Below are positions 8,335-16,512 of a DNA stretch of 64,000 bases, in pieces. This DNA comes from Chryseobacterium sp. 52 (lineage in GTDB: Bacteria > Bacteroidota > Bacteroidia > Flavobacteriales > Weeksellaceae). Within the stretch, counting starts at the first letter, position 1; each line of letters starts with the position of its first letter. The position numbers were made by a program, and so were the translations under genes. The notes beneath the pieces were generated by a model. That model made no database searches, had not been told where the DNA came from, and saw only the letters and a list, made by a program, of their open reading frames with translations. The stretch covers positions 4,320,001 to 4,384,000 of the forward strand of contig NZ_PEEX01000001.1 of assembly GCF_002754245.1 (NCBI RefSeq), given 5' to 3'.

Positions 8335-11169
8335 TTATATTTTCAGTAAATAAATTTTAAATAACCTAACTCTGTCCGGAGCAAGCAATTCATATTCTTT
8401 TGGCTTATCTTTTTCATCACCCACGCTAAAATCAAAGATGGTATATTTGATGATAATTAATTTCGCTTTTGCACTTAAAGTTACTTTAAGCCCTGAGAAA
8501 GAAATATAGTTCTCTATATAAAAGCCTTCAGTATCTTTTCCATATGATTGATACAATCCAATTAATGCACTGCCTTTAAATTCAAGATTTCCTTCAAATT
8601 TATGATAAATAAGACCAAAAATGAAATCTTCATATGCCATTTTTAATTTTACTTCCGCTGCTAACTTTACATACTGTCCGTAGGCAACAACTCCCTTCGC
8701 TTCATCGTAAAAATTTCCGGCTTGTTTTGAAAAAGCGTAAGATTTTGTGAGGAAATTATATTTTATATTTTGTTCTATGCTTATACCTCCCACAATCGAT
8801 ATGGAAGCCGCAATGTTATTAAGTTTATCCTCGTAGGTTCCCTTTGCTTTATCCCTTATATCTTCAAAGTCTTTTTGTTTTTGTTTACCGGTAATCTTAT
8901 CTTTTACAGTCTTGTCGGTAATATAATCCAAAAGGTCAAATTCCTTTTTATACTCTACTGCCACTACGGGTTCTATTTTCAGATCAGCTTCCCATATCAA
9001 CGCAATTCTTCCATCTGCCTGTTTATAGTAGTGGAGACCACTTCTATATGCCATAGAAGGACCTAATATTTCCACATCCTCAGGCAGGCTGTCCATTAGC
9101 TTCTTTACTTTTTTCAGTCCTTTAGCCAGCTTTTTAATCTTCTTCAACTTGCTGATTCCACTTCTTCCTCTGGTAAGAAGCAAAATAAGGATTTCCACCA
9201 CAATCTGAAGACAGACAAAACCATACATTGCTGCACTTGTAGCATACTTTGTATATTTTGTTTGAGCAATAAAATCTACGGTAGTCCCGGTAAGGCTTAA
9301 TGCTGCGCCTTTTTTTTCCTGGGTACGGTTATGTATGGCATGCAGCCCGATTTCTATTTTCTGGGCTTCAGCTTTTATATAATCAAGAAGTACTTTCTTC
9401 ACCATATAGTCCGCCATATTCAAGGAAGTCCATTTATAAATGCTTTCTATTAAAGATTCAAATTCCGGAGCCAGTCCCTTTTGCAGGCTTAAACTATGAT
9501 TATGGAAGAAATAATCTTCTTCATAGTCATATTTCCCGTGTGCCAGCCAAACAATATCCGGATAAGTTTTTACATGGATTGTAGGTTTCTCCTGTTGCGG
9601 ATAATAGGTACAGCTGTTGATATAGAAATAGTAGCTTTTGTGTATCGATGAAAAATAATTGATGTATTTTCCAAAATACACTATATAATTTTTAATGAAA
9701 TCATCTCCTATATTAGCATTTACAGGGTAAGTAATTGTGTTTTTCGGCTCTGTTTTGGAAATGGTTCCATCCAATACTTTGATTTCATCTTTGTGACTGC
9801 CGCGGCAGCCTTTTCTTTCCTTGCCTACAGCACTTACTGTCAATTTCTTTGTTTTCCCGGCAAAAGGTGCAATAGTTTCAAAAACAATAGGTGAAAAAGT
9901 ATTTTCATAGTAATTGAACCGAATCGAAGCACGTCTGTTCTGCTGATGCTGTACTTCCGTAAGATTTGCTCCTTTATATTTCAACTGGCTTTCACCATGT
10001 CCGTGACATTGAAATTTTGAACTCCCCAATCCATTACTTTTCAGGAAATTCATTATTGCTTCTGATCTGTCCTGTGATAGTTTCAGGTTATAATTTCCAG
10101 GTCCTCTCTCATCAGCATGTCCATCTATTATAATTCTGGAATGTTGATTGGCTTTCAGTAAAGAAATTAAAGGATTCAATACACTTTGTGCATCTCCCCT
10201 CATGCCTGTTTTACCAAAATCAAAAAACACAAAATGCTTTTCTTCCAAAGGAGTGGTAGAAATAGGTTTAACCTTTGTTTTTCCATCAACAAAAACGAGG
10301 AATTCATCGGTTTCATTGATCTTGATCTGTTTAAATGTACAGGATCCAACTCTTGCAATATTGTTATTCGGCTGGCCGATGATCAGAGGAGTCTGATTGG
10401 AGGGTTTGGCTTTATTGACTGCCTTAAGCTGGTTTTTAATGTTCAGATATTGACCGTGTCTGTCATTTCCTTCCTTGTCTTTGAGATAAGGCCCGTTTTT
10501 TCTTTTAATTTTTACATAAAATTCTTCATTATCCTGAATCTGCTTTATGTGGGCTTTCCACTGTGAAGTGTTTGGAATTTCAAGGTTGATCTGTCCGTCC
10601 TTAACTTCTACATTGTAAATTGTACGCATCTTGTAGTCTCCGTTCCACATTTCATTGTGAACTTCTATGACCATTATTTCTCCGTTAACACCTTCTGTTC
10701 TGGCATGAAAATGCACGACCTCTCCATATGCTAAACCGAAGTTTTGACTATTTTTATTTTTAATGGTTTTTCCTCCTCTGGTTCTGCTCCACGCACTGGA
10801 AACAATAAGCGGATCACAGTATCCGCTTAAGAACAACCCTGTAAAAGTGGCGTCTGGTTTGCCTGTCATACTGGCTTCGATATAGTAAGGGTAACCACAA
10901 AGATTTTTAGGGATCTTATAAGAGAACAGCTTATCCGTCATACATTCAAGACGGTCAATGATATTTTTTCTATCCTTGTCTAAAACAATCCAGTAAATCT
11001 TTCCTTTCTTCTGGGCATCAGTTGTTTCGTTATGCCAATCCTTGATATGAAAATGTGCTTTTTTATTGGCCGGAACGCACGCCCATCTATCCGGACTAAA
11101 TTTGGAATTTGAATTATTAGCTTCATTGGCTATGGATACAAATTTTATTTTTTTTATTCCTTTTGGCAT
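8335..11169 (-). CDS. Large OmpA-domain protein linked to PAAR-like protein, candidate T6SS cargo
   Basis: 944 residues without a signal peptide. Residues 1-300 are beta-rich and hold Ig-like segments (FGLAYGEVVHFHARTEG). Residues 313-420 are an OmpA-like peptidoglycan-binding domain: FVFFDFGKTGMRG, IIIDGHADERGPGNYNLKLS, and QQNRRASIRF. Residues 420-940 are unrecognised; a single strong hydrophobic segment (FVCLQIVVEILILLL) near 650 is followed by a Lys-rich helix (GRSGISKLKKIKKLAKGLKK) and a beta-rich C-terminus. The gene starts 3 bp after the PAAR-like gene and is followed within 4 bp by a lipoprotein. Lack of a signal peptide plus this linkage fit an effector delivered by the T6SS tip, with a pore-forming or envelope-acting C-terminus as one possibility (inference). 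Confidence 0.7.
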   Translation of the reverse strand: MPKGIKKIKFVSIANEANNSNSKFSPDRWACVPANKKAHFHIKDWHNETTDAQKKGKIYWIVLDKDRKNIIDRLECMTDKLFSYKIPKNLCGYPYYIEASMTGKPDATFTGLFLSGYCDPLIVSSAWSRTRGGKTIKNKNSQNFGLAYGEVVHFHARTEGVNGEIMVIEVHNEMWNGDYKMRTIYNVEVKDGQINLEIPNTSQWKAHIKQIQDNEEFYVKIKRKNGPYLKDKEGNDRHGQYLNIKNQLKAVNKAKPSNQTPLIIGQPNNNIARVGSCTFKQIKINETDEFLVFVDGKTKVKPISTTPLEEKHFVFFDFGKTGMRGDAQSVLNPLISLLKANQHSRIIIDGHADERGPGNYNLKLSQDRSEAIMNFLKSNGLGSSKFQCHGHGESQLKYKGANLTEVQHQQNRRASIRFNYYENTFSPIVFETIAPFAGKTKKLTVSAVGKERKGCRGSHKDEIKVLDGTISKTEPKNTITYPVNANIGDDFIKNYIVYFGKYINYFSSIHKSYYFYINSCTYYPQQEKPTIHVKTYPDIVWLAHGKYDYEEDYFFHNHSLSLQKGLAPEFESLIESIYKWTSLNMADYMVKKVLLDYIKAEAQKIEIGLHAIHNRTQEKKGAALSLTGTTVDFIAQTKYTKYATSAAMYGFVCLQIVVEILILLLTRGRSGISKLKKIKKLAKGLKKVKKLMDSLPEDVEILGPSMAYRSGLHYYKQADGRIALIWEADLKIEPVVAVEYKKEFDLLDYITDKTVKDKITGKQKQKDFEDIRDKAKGTYEDKLNNIAASISIVGGISIEQNIKYNFLTKSYAFSKQAGNFYDEAKGVVAYGQYVKLAAEVKLKMAYEDFIFGLIYHKFEGNLEFKGSALIGLYQSYGKDTEGFYIENYISFSGLKVTLSAKAKLIIIKYTIFDFSVGDEKDKPKEYELLAPDRVRLFKIYLLKI

Positions 11170-11172
11170 AAC

Positions 11173-11673
11173 TTACAATTTGGGGGATTCTCCGGCTTCT
11201 AAACCTTCATGTGTGGGCTGCTCTTTATACATCTCCTCAGAACTTACAAGTGGGTTGATCTGCTGCTGCACATCCTGATCTGCATTTTTAAAATTCTGCG
11301 CACTTCCTTCTGTCCTCTGTCCATGATCTATAATCTCAATACATGGTGTTCCGGCAACGGCACAGATTGCTTTGCTGTTTTCTAAAATGATATATCCACC
11401 GTTATTGAGCTGTACTTTTTCATAAAAATCTTTCCACTCGGTGACCATGATTTTGCAGGGCGGTGGCGGAACTCCCATTTTTGTACAATTCCCAAATGTA
11501 TTTTTTTCAAAAGTAGCAGCTCCTATTTCTTTCGTGGTTACGATCAGTTTTTTGGAAGCGTCTTTATCATTGGCATATTCTTTCTGGTGTGAGAGTACTT
11601 TGAGCTTGTCCGGCATCTGTCCGAACTGGCATTTGCACATAGCACCCTGTACTACAATATGTTTTTCTGCCAT
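11173..11673 (-). CDS. DUF4280 PAAR-like spike protein
   Basis: A 166-residue protein starting MAEKHIVVQGAMCKCQFG, the hallmark of DUF4280: a Cys-containing start, a central NTFGNCTKMGVPPPPCKIM segment and a later AICAVAGTPCIEIIDHGQR. These proteins are structurally related to PAAR tips that cap VgrG in T6SS and extracellular contractile systems. It lies in the same operon as vgrG and directly upstream (3 bp) of the 944-residue protein, so it probably caps VgrG and carries that protein. The C-terminal 35 residues are acidic and Gln-rich and unlike the core domain; they may contact cargo (inference). Confidence 0.9.
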   Translation of the reverse strand: MAEKHIVVQGAMCKCQFGQMPDKLKVLSHQKEYANDKDASKKLIVTTKEIGAATFEKNTFGNCTKMGVPPPPCKIMVTEWKDFYEKVQLNNGGYIILENSKAICAVAGTPCIEIIDHGQRTEGSAQNFKNADQDVQQQINPLVSSEEMYKEQPTHEGLEAGESPKL

Positions 11674-11675
11674 GG

Positions 11676-12716
11676 TTAAAATTCTTTATTTGAAATGACT
11701 AATCGGGTTAAATATTCATTTCCGAATTCCAGACGCACAAAAGTGGCATTCATCTTAAAAGTAACAACCGTTAATGCTTTAGAGGAGTTTTCATCGGTAT
11801 CCACAGTTGTTTGATAAAGCTGTGCATTATACCTAGCAAATTTTTGTTTACATTCGGATGGTGAACTATCATTAAAAACCAACCCATGTGGTAATCCTGA
11901 AACTACATTCTCTCCATAATACTGAATGGCATAATACTCCAGTCCGGTATTCATACTGGCATAGATCATATTAAAATCGTCAAAATCCCAGTTAGAATAT
12001 TTTCCTCCTTTACAGTCTTTACATTCCAGGTCACTGGGACTTGTCTGTAAAAGTTTTGTAAAAGTTCCTGATGAAGAAGGCAATGCAATAAACTGTTTTT
12101 TACTGAATAGATTCTGTAACTTTTTTGATGTTTTTTTCTGCTTCGGATTGTCCGCGATCATATCTGTCGTTGTCGGAACGGTAGTATAGGTAGTGGCAGC
12201 TGTACTATCAGCTTCAGACGCATCATTATCATCCGAAGGTTCTGCCCGCTTATAGTTTAAAAGAAATTCTTTAATTTCTTTCTCTAGTTTGCCTGTGGAT
12301 TTGGTCAGTTTTGTATCTACCTCTTTCTTCGACCAGCTGTCCGGGATTATTTTCTCAAGGAAAACAGTGACTTTGGTACTTTTTGCTGAGACCTTTTTCA
12401 TATTGATATTCCAGATTGCCTGCTGGATAAACTGTTTGGGTTTTGCTCCACTTTTTACAGCCAAATCCAGATAAGGATTTTTTTTATCTCCTTCATATTT
12501 TAAATGATAAAGGTCAACAGTGGTTGAGAAATCACTGTCGGATGCAGCAGCAGCTTTCGCTTCATCTTTTGTAAAATCATTTTTAAAATCAAAAATAGAG
12601 TTTTGTAAGGTCTCAATATCTTTGGGTATATTAAACTCTACTTTTTGCCCAAAATACAGGCTAAAGCTTAAGATAAAGACAAGTATGGAAAGTTTATGAT
12701 TTAATTTTAGTTTCAT
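11676..12716 (-). CDS. Uncharacterised exported protein of the T6SS island
   Basis: 346 residues. The signal peptide (KLSILVFILSFSLYFG-QK) predicts export to the periplasm. After it come an acidic alanine-rich segment, a Lys-rich domain (KKVSAKSTKVTVFLEKIIPD), a low-complexity Ser/Thr/Asp linker (about 155-195), and a C-terminal domain with four cysteines nearby (LECKDCKGGKY and a later SECKQKF). I do not recognise a family. It ends 2 bp before the PAAR-like gene, inside the cargo operon. Because it is exported on its own it is more likely an immunity or envelope accessory protein than cargo (inference). Confidence 0.65.
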   Translation of the reverse strand: MKLKLNHKLSILVFILSFSLYFGQKVEFNIPKDIETLQNSIFDFKNDFTKDEAKAAAASDSDFSTTVDLYHLKYEGDKKNPYLDLAVKSGAKPKQFIQQAIWNINMKKVSAKSTKVTVFLEKIIPDSWSKKEVDTKLTKSTGKLEKEIKEFLLNYKRAEPSDDNDASEADSTAATTYTTVPTTTDMIADNPKQKKTSKKLQNLFSKKQFIALPSSSGTFTKLLQTSPSDLECKDCKGGKYSNWDFDDFNMIYASMNTGLEYYAIQYYGENVVSGLPHGLVFNDSSPSECKQKFARYNAQLYQTTVDTDENSSKALTVVTFKMNATFVRLEFGNEYLTRLVISNKEF

Positions 12717-12734
12717 TTTGTTACGTTTTTTTTA

Positions 12735-13775
12735 TTATTCTGTCAAAGCAGCAATTACTACTGATATTTTCTTTTCCTGTTCAAGCCCGATATCACATTC
12801 CAAATACAATGATTCTGAGAGTAAATTTTCTCCATTCAGAAAATATGCCACTTTGAAATTCCCTTCCTGATTCATCACCGGATCATCCTCAATGATCAGA
12901 GAAAAAGGGGCACCATTCATGAAATCATAGACTGTTCTTTCATCGTTTAATGTTCCTTCACCCACAATCCGGATCAGGTTATATTCATCTTTAAGCGGAT
13001 CGATCTCTAATTTTATTTTATATTTCGGTTCTACAGCATTATTCACAATAGGGAAACTCTCCGTTATATCTATTTCATAATTCTGTCCGAAACTCTTATA
13101 CATTCCAAAAAATAAGGTTCTGATGAAATAATCATTTTTAAGATAAAGACTTATAGCATCAGGCTCGTATATTATTTTTTTTATTTTTTCGCAGTAGATG
13201 CCTACCGTTTCTCCTTCAAATTCTTTATAAACCTCTTCTTTTACCGCAGGCCATCTTTCTTTAAATACAGAAAGGTTTTCTACAGCATTGAATTTCCCCT
13301 GCTCATCCACACTGATGTGTAGAGGATACAAAACCTTAGATGTTTTATAAGCCAGCAAATCGGCTATTTCATTCACTTCTTCTTCGTTCAGATACAGATT
13401 TGAAGTTCTGTCTATTTCAAAAAAATGAAGTTTATTCTCCGTTTTCAGCCAACGGACTGAAGTTTCATATTTCAGTTCATTTTTATGATTATTGCTTTCA
13501 ATAGTAATTGTCACGCCATATCTGTTCAATGAATTCTGTGGCTGGAAAACAAGACTGTTTCCTCTTCCAAACGGTACCAATCTGTTTTTATCTACCACAA
13601 CTGTTCTCGGTAAAAACAACTCCTTCTGCCCTGTAAGATCTATCAGGATCATATCTTTTACGTTGCAATGGTTATTATGAAATAACTTTAAAGCATCGGT
13701 ATCCAGATTGTAAAGCGAGCTTATACTTTTTAAAGTTTCCTCTTTCTGGACGGTATGTATGTTAAATTTCTGCAT
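12735..13775 (-). CDS. LysM-like domain protein of the T6SS island
   Basis: 346 residues, no signal peptide. Residues 1-58 are a LysM-like module (IHTVQKEETLKSISSLYNLDTDALK, then LPRTVVVD). The rest is an all-beta domain without recognised motifs, containing RWLKTENKLHFFEIDR and a long acidic C-terminal part. LysM modules often occur on baseplate and adaptor proteins of contractile injection systems as well as on peptidoglycan-binding proteins. Its position between the lipase gene and the exported protein suggests an adaptor that loads an effector on VgrG or PAAR (inference). The gap to the next gene is 18 bp. Confidence 0.65.
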   Translation of the reverse strand: MQKFNIHTVQKEETLKSISSLYNLDTDALKLFHNNHCNVKDMILIDLTGQKELFLPRTVVVDKNRLVPFGRGNSLVFQPQNSLNRYGVTITIESNNHKNELKYETSVRWLKTENKLHFFEIDRTSNLYLNEEEVNEIADLLAYKTSKVLYPLHISVDEQGKFNAVENLSVFKERWPAVKEEVYKEFEGETVGIYCEKIKKIIYEPDAISLYLKNDYFIRTLFFGMYKSFGQNYEIDITESFPIVNNAVEPKYKIKLEIDPLKDEYNLIRIVGEGTLNDERTVYDFMNGAPFSLIIEDDPVMNQEGNFKVAYFLNGENLLSESLYLECDIGLEQEKKISVVIAALTE

Positions 13776-13836
13776 AAAAATAATCCGGCATCCTGTTCTC
13801 TATCTGTTTATCTTACTTAATTCTTTATCTATGGTA

Positions 13837-15252
13837 TTAATGAAGTACTCTTACTCTGTCTGATGTAGGATCCATTCCGATTCCTTCTCTTCTTGCTGAA
13901 CGGTGCAGGTATTTGTTTCTGAGTGTTTTCAAGTCATCCTGTTCTTTCATTTCTCTCTGATAATCTGCATATTTCTGTTCAGGTATTGATGTTCCGCCAT
14001 AAGCTGTTTCAATATCTTTGTACCTCTTATAGACATATTGTTTTCCATCTCCCATCGCATAAGGTCTTAAACGGTTTTTTACTCTCACCAATAAATCATC
14101 AGATGAAATGGAATACTTTTCGTCGGTAAGTTTTTTTAAGGTCAGTGGAACTTTTTTCTCAACACCATATTCTCCCATAAAATGCAAAGGAATATAACTG
14201 TAGGTTTTTTTAATCAATTTACGGTCTCCCCTTAATGCCAGGTAAAAGCCCGGAGTAATGGTGATTTCTTCATCTGTATACCAATATTCTGCTATCAGTT
14301 GGCTTCTTAATGTCTTTAATTTTGCACTGGTTGTCCAGGACGTTTCAAGCTCTTCCCAGATTTCGGGTCCTTCTTCATAGGCACCTCCAACATCACAATG
14401 CACACCGGGAAATGTTTTCTCTATACCTACATGCACATTTGTAAGGTCAAAGTTTTCCCTGTGTTCGTTTTCTGCCACAAAGTGAATAACTGTCTGCGCT
14501 CTTCCAATATCATTCAGGCCAAGCTCTTCCACATCATTGTGAAAGTTGGGCATAGCAGAAAAGTTTTTTGAATAAGAGGAAACGGTATCGTAAATACCCA
14601 GAAACCTCACTTTCAGTACATCAACTGTAATTCCGGCTTCCTGTAATTTCAGACCCAAATGTCCCCATTTCGGCAGTTCTTCACCTTCTACTCCGGTTCC
14701 ATCGCTGTCATAGCGGGATGTAACGGTCATTCCTTCATGTGAAACTGTAGTTGTGGTTGCTTTATATTTTGATTTTCCTATCTCATGAACGAAATTTCTG
14801 GCGGCAGCGGCACCACGGCTGAAACCGAATACATCAAATGTCAGGACAGCAATCTTATCCGCTTTTTTTGCACTCTTGATGGTTTTCACCTTTTTCACGA
14901 TCTCTTCGCATCCTTTCCTCACCTTTGCCCGGATTCCGGTAGCTCCTGTCCCGAAAGCATAACCCAACATAGAGTCTTCTTCTTTATCTTCCGTACCAAT
15001 TCCTTCTATGTAGATTCCAAAGTTCTTATCATATTGATCCCACAAACGGGCTACATTACTCCAGTCGTTATTATAACTGTTATTATCGCTGGGTTTTCCT
15101 CCGTTTTTTTTGTAGTCAGCAGTTTGTCCTATCCTTTCTGTAGTATTGGTTTTATTATTCAAAGTTCCGTCAAAAAACATCCCAAGAGTAATGTCTAACA
15201 CTTCCTCTTTGGATATTTCAGGGGTATAATCTCCAAATTTATTATTGTGCAT
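13837..15252 (-). CDS. DUF2235 alpha/beta hydrolase, probable Tle1-type T6SS phospholipase effector
   Basis: 471 residues, no signal peptide. The N-terminal part has the DUF2235 opening LGMFFDGTLNNKTNT (oxyanion-side FFDGT motif), a nucleophile elbow GFSRG with Ser145 (DVFGFSRGAAAARNFVHEI), an Asp in FLGIYDTVSS, and a late GVHCDVGGAY that fits the His/Asp part of the active site. DUF2235 defines the Tle1 family of T6SS phospholipase effectors that attack membrane lipids of rival cells. It lies between the DUF2931 lipoprotein, a candidate immunity protein, and the LysM-like gene, within the vgrG operon. Substrate is not readable from sequence. Confidence 0.88.
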   Translation of the reverse strand: MHNNKFGDYTPEISKEEVLDITLGMFFDGTLNNKTNTTERIGQTADYKKNGGKPSDNNSYNNDWSNVARLWDQYDKNFGIYIEGIGTEDKEEDSMLGYAFGTGATGIRAKVRKGCEEIVKKVKTIKSAKKADKIAVLTFDVFGFSRGAAAARNFVHEIGKSKYKATTTTVSHEGMTVTSRYDSDGTGVEGEELPKWGHLGLKLQEAGITVDVLKVRFLGIYDTVSSYSKNFSAMPNFHNDVEELGLNDIGRAQTVIHFVAENEHRENFDLTNVHVGIEKTFPGVHCDVGGAYEEGPEIWEELETSWTTSAKLKTLRSQLIAEYWYTDEEITITPGFYLALRGDRKLIKKTYSYIPLHFMGEYGVEKKVPLTLKKLTDEKYSISSDDLLVRVKNRLRPYAMGDGKQYVYKRYKDIETAYGGTSIPEQKYADYQREMKEQDDLKTLRNKYLHRSARREGIGMDPTSDRVRVLH

Positions 15253-15301
15253 TGTTCTTATTTTTATATTAATGACAGAATACCTTCTTATCAGGTGGTA
15301 C

Positions 15302-16354
15302 TTATTCTATTTTACGGGATAATCTGATTTTTGCTTTTGTAATGGGAAGCACCATATTTTCACTTTTTAATGATAAAACGGCACCTGTATTATCTGCATT
15401 GACTTTAATCGTAAAATCTATATTTTTTTCTTTTCCAAGCTTTTGGAATACTTCAAAAATTTCTTTTTCATCAAAAGAATCTACCCATACCGCATATCTG
15501 TTTTTATTCTGATCTCTCCAATAAAAACCGCAGAATTTTGGAACCGCCCGTTTTTTATAAGTATCATTTGTCAGGCTTTCTCCGAAAAGATTTTCCTGCT
15601 CACCGTTATAATTCGTTAATCCAAAATCGATCCATTCGCTGCCTTCGGGTAGGATCACAGACGGTTTCCAGTTATATTTTTCTCTATAAACATCATATAG
15701 ATCTGCTGCAGGATACCCTTGCTGTTCTATTTTCGCTCTGATTTCCGGTTTAAATGTTTCATAAGAAGGATCTTTCAACATTCTGTCTGCAAAACCGTCT
15801 TTCAGCATATACTGCGCATTTTCGTATGCTTTTTCTTTGGTAATTATGGTGTCGTGAGCCTGGAAAACACCTACTTCTGTCTGATTTCCCGGACCATTGA
15901 TCCATAAAACGACACGTCCTTTGGGTGCCAGCCCAACAATAAAATTACTATAGGTTGCTTTTTTACCATTATCCTGGTCTATAAATCCTTTTTCAAAAAG
16001 ACCTTTTATTTTTTCTTTATCGAGATCCCATTTTCCGGTATAAAATTTATTTTCCACCAGAGAATACCAGGTAAATTCCAGTTTATTAGGTAAGTCCATA
16101 TTCGCGGTTTCTACACTCATTGTTCCACCTTCATTACCCCAGCCCGTATTCTGTGTTCCCCAGATGGCATCAAAGCCGTAGGTGAAATCATCTGCAACGA
16201 TGGCTCCTTTGTAAATTTCCATTGGATATTCCTGCGGTGCCGAGATGGTTCCTAACCAACTGTATTTTTCTTCCATTTTTTTATTTTGACAATTGATTAA
16301 TGAGAAACTACTTATAATAAAAAGAATAAAAATCCTTAATTTATTTGTTTCCAT
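15302..16354 (-). CDS. DUF2931 lipoprotein, candidate immunity protein for the lipase
   Basis: 350 residues with a lipoprotein signal (ILFIISSFSLINCQ, lipidated Cys at 22). The body fits DUF2931: WLGTISAPQEYPMEIYKGAIVADDF early, a GWGNEGGTMSV segment, then ELEFTWYSLVENKFYTGKW-type strands, and a second copy of beta structure at the C-terminus. DUF2931 proteins are envelope proteins that often sit next to T6SS lipase genes; neutralising DUF2235 lipase in the periplasm is a fair inference. Its ATG lies inside the 3' end of the small upstream gene (14-bp overlap), and the lipase gene follows after 49 bp. Confidence 0.82.
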   Translation of the reverse strand: METNKLRIFILFIISSFSLINCQNKKMEEKYSWLGTISAPQEYPMEIYKGAIVADDFTYGFDAIWGTQNTGWGNEGGTMSVETANMDLPNKLEFTWYSLVENKFYTGKWDLDKEKIKGLFEKGFIDQDNGKKATYSNFIVGLAPKGRVVLWINGPGNQTEVGVFQAHDTIITKEKAYENAQYMLKDGFADRMLKDPSYETFKPEIRAKIEQQGYPAADLYDVYREKYNWKPSVILPEGSEWIDFGLTNYNGEQENLFGESLTNDTYKKRAVPKFCGFYWRDQNKNRYAVWVDSFDEKEIFEVFQKLGKEKNIDFTIKVNADNTGAVLSLKSENMVLPITKAKIRLSRKIE

Positions 16355-16511
16355 GAGACATTATTTTCTTATTGCTTGCCAAAACAAGGTTGTTTTTCTG
16401 TGCTTCTACATTAATTTTCTGAGCAATTTTTTCAACCTTTTTGCCAACGTTCAGATGATAAGAGTCTGTGACTTTTATCTGTATATTCTTAGCTGTTTTT
16501 ATAATAGCCAT
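16341..16511 (-). CDS. 56-residue protein directly after vgrG
   Basis: ATG at 16511 lies one base after the vgrG stop, giving MAIIKTAKNIQIKVTDSYHL and on to 56 residues rich in Lys and Asn, with a repeating hydrophobic/polar strand pattern (KNIQIKV, VEKIAQKINVEAQK, NNLVLASNKKI). The pattern resembles the beta-prism tail repeats of VgrG, so it may extend the spike or act as an adaptor; it could also be the head of a former larger effector. I know no family name. It overlaps the following DUF2931 gene by 14 bp, so it is embedded in tight coupling on both sides. Confidence 0.6.
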   Translation of the reverse strand: MAIIKTAKNIQIKVTDSYHLNVGKKVEKIAQKINVEAQKNNLVLASNKKIMSHGNK

Positions 16512-16512
16512 A

